DNA of 9,331 nucleotides from an uncultured Oscillospiraceae bacterium (lineage in GTDB: Bacteria; Bacillota; Clostridia; Oscillospirales; Oscillospiraceae). Below, in pieces: positions 1 to 5,365 of this stretch (within the stretch, counting starts at the first letter, position 1; every line of letters starts with the position of its first letter). Both the position numbers and the translations under genes were made by a program. The stretch spans positions 1-9,331 of the forward strand of contig CAJOFI010000041.1 in assembly GCA_905233595.1 (NCBI GenBank), written 5' to 3'. The notes under the pieces are model-generated. The model was not told where the DNA came from. It searched no databases and saw nothing but the letters and a program-made list of their open reading frames with translations.

Positions 1-597
1 GGCGTTGGTGATGGCGAGCATCTCCCCCACCTCCTGGCTTTCAAACTTCGGCCAGAGGATGCCGGGGGTGTCCAGCAGGTCAAGCCCCCTGTCGATGCTG
101 ATCCACTGCTTGCCGCGCGTGACGCCCGGCTTGTCCCCGGCGATGGCGGCCTTGCGCCCGGCGACCTTGTTGATGAAGGTGGACTTTCCGACGTTCGGGA
201 TGCCGAGGATCATCACGCGAAGCGGCCGCCCCACCTGCCCCTTGGCCTCGTAGTCGGCGAGCTTGTCGGCGAGGAGCCTGCGCACGGCGGGGACGAATTC
301 CTTCACGCCCCTGCCGCTCCTGGCGTCCGTTTCCAGCACGGAGAGCCCCTGCTCCTCGAGCTTTCTCCGCCAGGCGGCGGTAGCCTTCGGGTCGGCAAGA
401 TCAACGCGGTTCAGGATCACGAGCCGGGGCTTATCCCCCGCGAGGCGGTCTATGTCCGGGTTGCGGCTTGAGCGCGGGATGCGGGCGTCAAGAAGCTCGC
501 ACACCGCGTCTACCTGCCGGATATTCTCTTCGATCATCCGCTGCGCCCTGGTCATGTGACCGGGGAACCACTGGATGTTCATTTTTTCATAATCCAT
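1..597 (-). CDS. rbgA: Ribosome biogenesis GTPase RbgA/YlqF (3' end cut by the window edge)
   Basis: This is a circularly permuted GTPase that acts late in 50S subunit maturation. The first 199 residues are present and the C-terminal RNA-binding part lies outside the window. The N-terminal signature IQWFPGHMTRAQ (residues 8-19) is typical of the YlqF family, followed by DARIPRSSRNPDID (37-50). The GTPase motifs come in permuted order: G4 as NRVD (63-66), G1 GIPNVGKS (132-139), the G2 threonine in PGVT (157-160) and G3 DTPG (176-179). G4 has Arg where NKxD is canonical. The start at 597 is chosen because AAGGA lies 9 nt upstream; the in-frame ATG at 582 has no Shine-Dalgarno sequence. The gene follows lepB after a 47-nt gap that holds only a small GGCC/GGCC hairpin without a T-run, so the two are probably co-transcribed. 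The identification is firm. Confidence 0.95.
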   Translation of the reverse strand, partial: MDYEKMNIQWFPGHMTRAQRMIEENIRQVDAVCELLDARIPRSSRNPDIDRLAGDKPRLVILNRVDLADPKATAAWRRKLEEQGLSVLETDARSGRGVKEFVPAVRRLLADKLADYEAKGQVGRPLRVMILGIPNVGKSTFINKVAGRKAAIAGDKPGVTRGKQWISIDRGLDLLDTPGILWPKFESQEVGEMLAITNA

Positions 598-644
598 AAT
601 CCTGTTTCCTTATACCGGGGGAGGCGGCCGAAGGCCGGAGAGGG

Positions 645-1238
645 TCAGTAGATCCAGCCTATGGACTTGAGCGGGAAGATGACCGCGTACGCCCGCCCCA
701 GGATCATGCGGTTATCGACCATGCCGATCTCCGCCTTGCGGCTGTCGGTGGACATGTTGCGGTTATCGCCCATGACGAACACGCAGCCCTCCGGCACCTT
801 TTTCGGGCCGATGAAGTCGAGCTTGGTGGTGGTGACCTCGGCGATGTAGTCCTCCTGGATGGGGATGCCGTCGATGTAGACGATGCCGTTATCGAAGTCG
901 ATGTTCACGGTCTGCCCCTCGGTGGCGATCACGCGCTTGACCAGCGCCTTGTTGGGGTCATAGCGGTCGGTCTTGAAGACCACCACGTCCCCGGCCTGGG
1001 GGGTATAGAGGAGGTTGGAGACGAACATCTTGTCCTCATTGTGCAGCGTCGGCACCATGGAGGTGCCCGAAACGTCGATGATGTGCACGCAGAAGACCAA
1101 GAGCGCCATGCTCCCCACCAGCGCGATGAGCAGGCACATAATCCAGTCATAGCTTTCCTTACGCAGCCTCTCCCCCGGCGTCATGCGCTCATAGGCCTCT
1201 TTTTCAAGCTGCCTTTTGTTTTTTTTCTTTTCGCTCAT
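645..1238 (-). CDS. lepB: Signal peptidase I
   Basis: This membrane-anchored serine protease (family S26) removes signal peptides from exported proteins on the outer face of the membrane. The protein has 197 residues, the usual size for short Gram-positive type I signal peptidases. A charged cytoplasmic N-terminus (1-30, rich in Lys and Glu) leads into one membrane segment (about 32-54). The nucleophile is Ser60 in SGTSM (57-61), and the general base is Lys101 in VKRVIATEGQ (100-109). The conserved GDNRNMSTDSR box spans 157-167. The chosen ATG has GAGG 7 nt upstream, and a TATAAT promoter lies about 30 bp further up. The gene leads an apparent lepB-rbgA operon. In many Bacillota rplS is directly upstream, but here three polysaccharide genes lie between them. 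Confidence 0.95.
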   Translation of the reverse strand: MSEKKKNKRQLEKEAYERMTPGERLRKESYDWIMCLLIALVGSMALLVFCVHIIDVSGTSMVPTLHNEDKMFVSNLLYTPQAGDVVVFKTDRYDPNKALVKRVIATEGQTVNIDFDNGIVYIDGIPIQEDYIAEVTTTKLDFIGPKKVPEGCVFVMGDNRNMSTDSRKAEIGMVDNRMILGRAYAVIFPLKSIGWIY

Positions 1239-1273
1239 AGCAAAGCCTCACAGCACACAAAAGTTTTCATGAT

Positions 1274-1303
1274 ATTATACACCCAATCGGTGCGGATGCG
1301 CAA
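1274..1303 (-). promoter_or_regulatory. Probable sigma-A promoter of lepB-rbgA
   Basis: On the minus strand a perfect TATAAT (1279-1274) follows TTGCGC (1303-1298) with an 18-nt spacer. The -10 is consensus, while the -35 matches TTGACA only at TTG. Transcription would start near 1267, leaving a leader of about 30 nt before the lepB ATG. It is divergent from the promoter at 1311-1340. Confidence 0.6.
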
Positions 1304-1321
1304 GTTTTATTTGCCCAATCG
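1282..1321 (+). repeat. Pair of 8-bp direct repeats between the divergent promoters (possible operator)
   Basis: CCCAATCG occurs at 1282-1289 and again at 1314-1321, 32 bp apart, close to three helical turns. The first copy lies in the spacer of the lepB promoter. The second overlaps the -35 of the plus-strand promoter. Flanking bases are also partly alike (GTGCGG and CCGCAGG). Spacing and placement would suit binding of one regulator to both promoters, but an 8-bp repeat can arise by chance. Confidence 0.35.
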
Positions 1322-1340
1322 CCGCAGGCTGTTGTATAAT
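1311..1340 (+). promoter_or_regulatory. Probable sigma-A promoter of the plus-strand glycosyltransferase
   Basis: TTGCCC (1311-1316), an 18-nt spacer and a perfect TATAAT (1335-1340) lie just ahead of the plus-strand gene. The start point would be near 1347, followed by AAGGAG (1357-1362) and the ATG at 1372. Its presence shows this gene was built to be transcribed independently of its minus-strand neighbours. Confidence 0.65.
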
Positions 1341-1371
1341 GGGTCTATCAACGCAAAAGGAGCAAGCGCCC

Positions 1372-2323
1372 ATGAAGCTGAGCGTCATCATACCGATCTA
1401 CAACGTGGAGGACTATCTCGCCGCCTGTCTCGACTCGGCGCTGCTGCCGGGGCGGGAGGACTATGAGATCATCGCCGTAAACGACGGCTCCACCGACTCC
1501 TCCGGCGCGATCCTCGCCCGTTACGCCGCGCGCTATCCGGGGCTCGTTCGCGCCGTGACCACGGAGAACGGCGGTCTCGGCCACGCGAGGAACGCGGGGC
1601 TCGAGCTTGCGCGGGGGGACTATCTGCTCTTCCTCGACAGCGACGACACGCTCTCCCCCGGCGCGCTCGAGGAGATCCTCGGCGTTCTGGACGGAAGCTT
1701 CGACGTCGGCGTTTTCGATTTTGTCACCGTCAGTCCGGAGGGGCGGGAGCTGCGCTATGACAGAGGCTGTGATTCCCGCGCTGCTGCTGGCCGCGCCGAA
1801 CGCCGTGAACAAGCTCTGGCGGCGCTCCCTCTTCCTGCAAAGCGGCGTCCGCTTCCCCGACCGCCAGTGGTTCGAGGATCTCGCGACCGTGCCGCGCCTC
1901 TATCTGCGCGCCGGGACGATCCGCGCCTTTTCGCGCCCCTGGTACCGCTATCTGCGCCGCCCCGGCTCCATCACGAACAGCGCCGGGATCGAGCGCAACC
2001 GGGAGATGCTCGCATCCGTCGCCGCCGTGTGGGACGACTGCGCCGCGCTCGGAAGGACCGCGCGGCTTCACGACGAGCTGGAGGCCATGGCCGCCTATCA
2101 CGAGCTTCTGACCAGCGTGACGCGCGTCAACCTTCTCGACCCGAAAAGCCCCGTGCAGGACGCCCTGCGGGAGGACTTTCTCGCGCGCTTTCCGAATTGG
2201 CGGCAAAACCCCTATCTGCGCCGCTGGCCGAAAAAGCACCGCCTCCTCGCAAGGCTGATCGTGAGAAGGCGGTACGGGCTTGTACATCTGATCATGACCG
2301 CGAACCGTCGGCTTCGCGGCTGA
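1372..2323 (+). pseudogene. Family 2 glycosyltransferase, frameshifted
   Basis: This encodes a GT-A fold family 2 glycosyltransferase that would transfer a sugar from a nucleotide donor during surface polysaccharide assembly. The first frame starts at ATG 1372 (AAGGAG 9 nt upstream). It carries MKLSVIIPIYN (1-11), the nucleotide-binding NDGS (37-40), NGGLGHARNAG (66-76) and the metal-binding DSDD (89-92). After about residue 130 (codon GAC at 1759) family-like sequence moves to the +1 frame: EAVIPALLLAAPNAVNKLWRRS, then FPDRQWFEDL, to the TGA at 2321. Leaving out one base, A1762, gives a smooth join (GRELRYD-EAVIPALLL), so a single-base insertion is the simplest reading. The composite has about 316 residues, typical for the family. 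No stop or slippery run lies at the junction. The original frame stays open to 2397 as low-complexity Arg/Ala-rich translation without family resemblance. Acceptor and donor cannot be told. The 3' end overlaps the convergent neighbour by 32 bp. Confidence 0.75.
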
Positions 2324-3237
2324 GGCGGAGCGAGGCTCCCTGCGCCTGTTTTCTGAGCGTCAGGATCAGCCTGGAGAGCTCCTCCAGCCCGAGATAATTG
2401 AGGCGCATGATGATCCGCCGTCTGAGGCTCTCCTGCCGGAAGGCGGCGCAGGCGGACAGCCTCGGGATATGCTCGTGCACGTAGGCGCGCAGGAGCCATA
2501 GCACCTCGCGCTTTTCCGGCGTGCGCTGGCGCGCGAGGCGGTTGATCGAATCGAGCAGGACGTGGTTGATGAGCAGGTACTCAAAATCGTCCCGGCTCCC
2601 CTCGGCGTCAATGAACTCCCGCAGCTCCTCCATGATCTCCAGCATGTCGAGATTCTTGCGGGCGTTGTCGTTGTTCATCGTGGAGACCTGCCCCACGCGG
2701 TAATCGTAGAGCGCCTCGGGCAGAAAGGCGGTCTTCCTCGCGCGCAGCAGCAGCTTTGCGGAGAAGGCGAAATCCTCGTACCACAGCCCCTCGGGAAAGC
2801 GGACGTCCCCGATCAGCGCGCGCCGGAAGAGCTTGTTGCAGGCCGAGCCCGCCGAGGCCAGGGGCTTTCCCGGCTGCATGGTCGGAAGCTCGCTCACCGT
2901 GTCGTCCTGGCGCACCGCGCGGATGCCGCAGACCGCGGCGTCCGCGTTTTCGCGTTCCATCGCGTCCAGAAGCTTTGCGTACATCTCCGGCTCCACCCAG
3001 TCGTCGCTGTCCACGAAGCCGAGGTACTCGCCCTTCGCAAGCGCCATCCCCCGGTTGCGCGCCCTGCCCTCTGCCGTGCCGTTGTCCGCCGTCGCAGAGC
3101 GCGCCGGAGGCGTCGGGCGAGCCGTCGTCCACGAGGATAACCTCCAGCTCCTTCACGCTCTGGCCCAAAAGCGAATCCACGCAGCGGCGCAGATAGCGCT
3201 CCGCCTTATAGACCGGAACGATGATACTCAGCTTCAT
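2292..3237 (-). pseudogene. Family 2 glycosyltransferase, frameshifted with probable internal deletion
   Basis: This is a second GT-A family 2 glycosyltransferase, downstream of and overlapping the O-antigen-ligase-like gene by 32 bp. ATG 3237 has GGAGG 5 nt upstream. The first frame reads MKLSIIVPVYKAERYLRRCVDS, then VDDGSPDASGALCD (36-49), and loses resemblance at about 3090. Family sequence resumes in the +1 frame from about 3086: DNGTAEGRARNRGMALAKG, FVDSDD, SACNKLFRRAL and FPEGLWYEDF, to the TGA at 2292. Only 4 nt separate the two matching parts. Family members normally have some 13-15 residues there (the strand before NGG..ARN). An out-of-frame deletion of roughly 40 bp is therefore more likely than a one-base slip. 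The loss falls in the nucleotide-binding core, so a functional product is doubtful. A second-frame ATG (3047) could give a fragment without the donor-binding half. Confidence 0.75.
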
Positions 3238-4663
3238 GGAGCCCTCCCTTCGCCGTTCTGCCGGTCTCGTACCACACGAGAGCCAGCACCAGCGCCAGAT
3301 ATACCGATACGTTGGGTCTGCGCAGCACGGCGCCCGAGAACTGCGCAAGCCCCAGCAGCAGCCCCAGGCTCAGCGCCAGGGCAAAGTTTTCCGGCGTAAG
3401 GCTTCCCCTGAAGTCGAGCAGCAGCTTTCTGAGCAGCCTGAACAGCACGTACAGCACGAGCCCCGCGTAGAGCGTGAAGCCCGCGTAGCCGTAGTAATAG
3501 AAGATCGCGGGCCAGTCGTTCTCGAGATCGCGTATGCCGTCAAAGCCAAGCTGAGACACCTCGAAGCCGACGAGCCGGGTCTGCGCGTCGCATTCCTGCC
3601 ACAAAAGCCCCGCGTAGCAGAGCTTGATCTGCCGCGTGTCGATCAGCCGCGCAGCGTCCGTGCTCATGTCGAACCACCGGAGCACCCGCTCCATGCCGAA
3701 GCGCTCAAAGAGGTCGGGGATGGTTCCGACCATATAGCGCAGATAGTAATATTCAAACACCTCGCGCACCTGCACGTCCCGGAAGCGCTCTTCGGGGCTC
3801 ATGCTCTTTACGTCGATGTTCTTTTGCAGGAGCGCCGCCTCGATCTCCCCGCCGCTGCCGGCGGCGGACTGCGCGGCGCTGACCTTCGCGCGGGGCGTGT
3901 AGGGATAGAGCGCCGCCGAGAGGAGCATCATCGCGGCGAGCAGCAGCGTCATGCGCCGCACGAGGCGCTTATGCTGCACGATCGCCTCGAGCAGCAAAAA
4001 GAGCAGAAAGCCGCCCATGATCGCGAAAAGCGAGTAGAAGCAGCCCTTGGTGCCGTTTGTGAGGAAGGCCGCGGTCACCGCCGGGGGGATCAGGATCGCC
4101 CAGAAGCGCCGCGCGTTTTTCACGGCAAGGCACAGCGCGAAAACCGAGAGCGTCACAAGGATGATGCTGTGCGCGTTGCGGTTATCGTCGATGACCCAGC
4201 CGGAGAAGCCCAGCCCCTCCCCGTAGGTGGAGTTTCCCGTGTGGGTAAAATACGCCGTGAGCAAAATGGCGCCCAGCAGCCCCGCCGCGATCCACAGCCC
4301 GCGAAAGGCCTGCCGCTTCGTCTGCTCATCCCGGACGAGGCAGAAAAAGCAGACCGCCATGACCGGCATCTGCAGCACCTTCACGAGATAGGCGAGATCG
4401 AAATACGGGCTGATATAGCCGACGCGAAAGCCGTTCAAAACGTGCAGCAGCGAGAAAAAGCCCATCACGCCGAGCCCCGCCCAGAAGCCCTTCGTCGCGC
4501 GGCGCGTCACGAGCACCGCGAGGGGCAGCGCCAGCAGGATCACGAGGCGCAGATAGCCCGCGACGGTCGCCACCGCGTCCTGGTTGAAGAAGGCCAGCGT
4601 ATCGAGAAGCGGCTGCGCCGCGATGAGCAGCGTGAGCCAGTTTCGCTTGAAAAAATTGTTCAT
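3206..4663 (-). CDS. O-antigen ligase/polymerase-like polytopic membrane protein
   Basis: This 485-residue integral membrane protein resembles the Wzy/WaaL-like O-antigen ligase family, which joins or polymerises lipid-linked glycans on the outer face of the membrane. Hydrophobic segments are visible at about 9-26, 31-53, 60-79, 86-110, 121-140, 164-182, 186-203, 208-230, 237-255, 386-412 and 425-468. A large soluble loop (about 256-385) lies between the last two groups, as in the family. NGTKGCFYSLF (203-213) sits where family members have an S-R-G motif, and ENDWPAIFYYYGYAGF (381-396) resembles the conserved region at the end of the loop. The start has GGAGG 6 nt upstream. The 3' end overlaps the following glycosyltransferase by 32 bp, so the two are coupled. 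The substrate is unknown. In a Gram-positive host a role in capsule or teichoic-type polymer is more likely than lipopolysaccharide. Confidence 0.8.
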   Translation of the reverse strand: MNNFFKRNWLTLLIAAQPLLDTLAFFNQDAVATVAGYLRLVILLALPLAVLVTRRATKGFWAGLGVMGFFSLLHVLNGFRVGYISPYFDLAYLVKVLQMPVMAVCFFCLVRDEQTKRQAFRGLWIAAGLLGAILLTAYFTHTGNSTYGEGLGFSGWVIDDNRNAHSIILVTLSVFALCLAVKNARRFWAILIPPAVTAAFLTNGTKGCFYSLFAIMGGFLLFLLLEAIVQHKRLVRRMTLLLAAMMLLSAALYPYTPRAKVSAAQSAAGSGGEIEAALLQKNIDVKSMSPEERFRDVQVREVFEYYYLRYMVGTIPDLFERFGMERVLRWFDMSTDAARLIDTRQIKLCYAGLLWQECDAQTRLVGFEVSQLGFDGIRDLENDWPAIFYYYGYAGFTLYAGLVLYVLFRLLRKLLLDFRGSLTPENFALALSLGLLLGLAQFSGAVLRRPNVSVYLALVLALVWYETGRTAKGGLHEAEYHRSGL

Positions 4664-4679
4664 CGTCGCCTCCCATAAG

Positions 4680-4713
4680 TTTTATGGCGCCTTCCGAGGA
4701 AGACGCCATAAAA
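4680..4713 (-). other. 34-nt hairpin 5 nt upstream of the O-antigen-ligase-like Shine-Dalgarno site
   Basis: TTTTATGGCG (4680-4689) and CGCCATAAAA (4704-4713) are perfect 10-bp inverted repeats. After one mismatch the stem continues as CTTC/GAAG around a 4-nt loop. The A/T tracts lie so that T precedes and A follows the stem on both strands, the reverse of an intrinsic terminator. A role in 5'-end stability or translation of the downstream gene, or a remnant of an insertion, would fit better. Confidence 0.7.
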
Positions 4714-4732
4714 ACAATGTGAACGATTACAG

Positions 4733-4887
4733 GGCAGCTCTAAAAACTCGGGTCTGGTGATGCGCTGAGAGATTTTGCCTCAGCTTGAAGGGCAAAAAAC
4801 GCAGGAATACTTTGTGTATTTCAAGTTTTTTGCACAAACGGGGCAAAAGATCCGGCGCAGCGCCGGGCAGGAGTTTTTAGCGATGCC
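4733..4887. repeat. 155-bp nested foldback sequence (MITE-like or structured RNA)
   Basis: This region begins right after the rplS stop codon. The ends form a 17-nt inverted repeat: GGCA, 3 mismatches, then CTAAAAACTC (4733-4749 with 4871-4887). Inside, TGCGC (4761-4765) can pair with GCGCA (4855-4859) and TTTTGCC (4773-4779) with GGCAAAA (4842-4848). The core (4792-4833) is GCAAAAAAC/GTTTTTTGC, a small internal loop, GGAATAC/GTATTTC with one G-U pair, and a TTTGT loop. No transposase, coding potential or obvious target-site duplication is seen. It may be a non-autonomous mobile element, an intergenic repeat family, or a long 3'-UTR structure of rplS. Whether it recurs elsewhere in the genome cannot be seen here. 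Confidence 0.65.
4845..4866 (-). terminator. Possible intrinsic terminator after rplS
   Basis: In the rplS transcript CCGGCG (4866-4861), a CTG loop and CGCCGG (4857-4852) form a GC-rich 6-bp stem followed by ATCTTTT (4851-4845). The stem is short and the T-run is interrupted, so termination may be partial. It competes for the same bases with the long-range pairing of the surrounding foldback. Confidence 0.45.
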
Positions 4888-5235
4888 TTACAGACGCTCT
4901 TTGACCTTGGCCTTCTTGCCCACGCGGTCACGCAGGTAGTAAAGCTTGGCACGGCGAACCTTGCCCTTGCGGGTGGTGGTCACGGACACGATGGAGGGAG
5001 AATGCACGGGGAAAACCTTCTCGCAGCCGACGCCGTAGGAGATGCGGCGCACGGTGATGGTCTCGTTGATGCCGCCATGCTTCTTGGCAATGATGGTACC
5101 CTCGAAGGCCTGGGTGCGCTCGCGGTTGCCCTCCTTGACGCGGACGAGGACACGCACGGTGTCGCCGACGTTCATCTCGGGCAGCTCGGACTTCATGTAA
5201 CGCTCACTGAGAACTTTGACCAGATCCATAATCAT
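4888..5235 (-). CDS. rplS: 50S ribosomal protein L19
   Basis: This is the 115-residue large-subunit protein L19, located at the interface between the 30S and 50S subunits. Family features are clear along the whole length: [30 protein letters not shown] (18-47), [29 protein letters not shown] (54-82), and the basic C-terminus [26 protein letters not shown]. Two starts are possible. ATG 5235 gives MIMDLVKV, and ATG 5229 gives MDLVKV, which fits the family length better. AAGGA lies 9 nt before the first ATG, and GAGG gives spacings of 3 or 9 nt for the two. The gene has its own promoter and leader. It usually travels with trmD and rimM upstream and lepB and rbgA downstream. Here a glycosyltransferase lies upstream and a foldback plus polysaccharide genes lie downstream. 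Confidence 0.97.
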   Translation of the reverse strand: MIMDLVKVLSERYMKSELPEMNVGDTVRVLVRVKEGNRERTQAFEGTIIAKKHGGINETITVRRISYGVGCEKVFPVHSPSIVSVTTTRKGKVRRAKLYYLRDRVGKKAKVKERL

Positions 5236-5322
5236 GATCCTCTTTCCTTATAGATGTTCATACCGGAGGGCGCAGCCACGGCAGCGGACCACCTTTCTAT
5301 GCTGTGCGATCCTGCACAGTCC
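5236..5322 (-). promoter_or_regulatory. Structured rplS 5' leader, candidate L19 autoregulatory leader
   Basis: The predicted transcript begins at GGACTGTGC (5322-5314). CTGTGC (5319-5314) pairs with GCACAG (5307-5302) around AGGATC, and GGA can close with TCC (5288-5286). A G/C-rich stretch (GCTGCCGTGGCTGCG) and the Shine-Dalgarno region follow. Ribosomal protein leaders upstream of rplS are known in Bacillota (Rfam L19 leader), where L19 is thought to repress its own synthesis. Assignment to that family rests on position and structure, not on a covariance search. Confidence 0.55.
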
Positions 5323-5327
5323 ATGGT

Positions 5328-5356
5328 AGTGTACCATATGTTTCCCCAAATTGCAA
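5328..5356 (-). promoter_or_regulatory. Extended -10 promoter of rplS
   Basis: On the minus strand TTGCAA (5356-5351), an exact 17-nt spacer and TACACT (5333-5328) form a good sigma-A promoter. TG one base before the hexamer makes it an extended -10. The start is expected at about 5322-5321, exactly where the structured leader begins. The promoter lies about 10 bp beyond the stop codon of the upstream glycosyltransferase. Confidence 0.75.
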
Positions 5357-5365
5357 GAACTTTTT

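Noticed and set aside
602..644. Terminator between lepB and rbgA
   Set aside because: The CGGCC-TTC-GGCCG hairpin has no T-run after it, so read-through into rbgA is expected.
1741..1790. Programmed +1 frameshift in the plus-strand glycosyltransferase
   Set aside because: No slippery codon, stop codon or stimulatory structure is apparent at the junction, and the zero frame stays open for hundreds of bases.
3221..4678. A 485-codon plus-strand open frame opposite the O-antigen-ligase-like gene
   Set aside because: It mirrors the real gene, is rich in His, Arg, Glu and Gln with no domain or membrane pattern, and is a by-product of high GC. The minus strand has a strong Shine-Dalgarno site and clear family features.
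4818..4846. Promoter for the polysaccharide genes (TTGCCC, 17 nt, TGAAAT on the minus strand)
   Set aside because: Both hexamers are weak and lie inside the foldback arms, so the match may be incidental. The promoter for this block remains unassigned.
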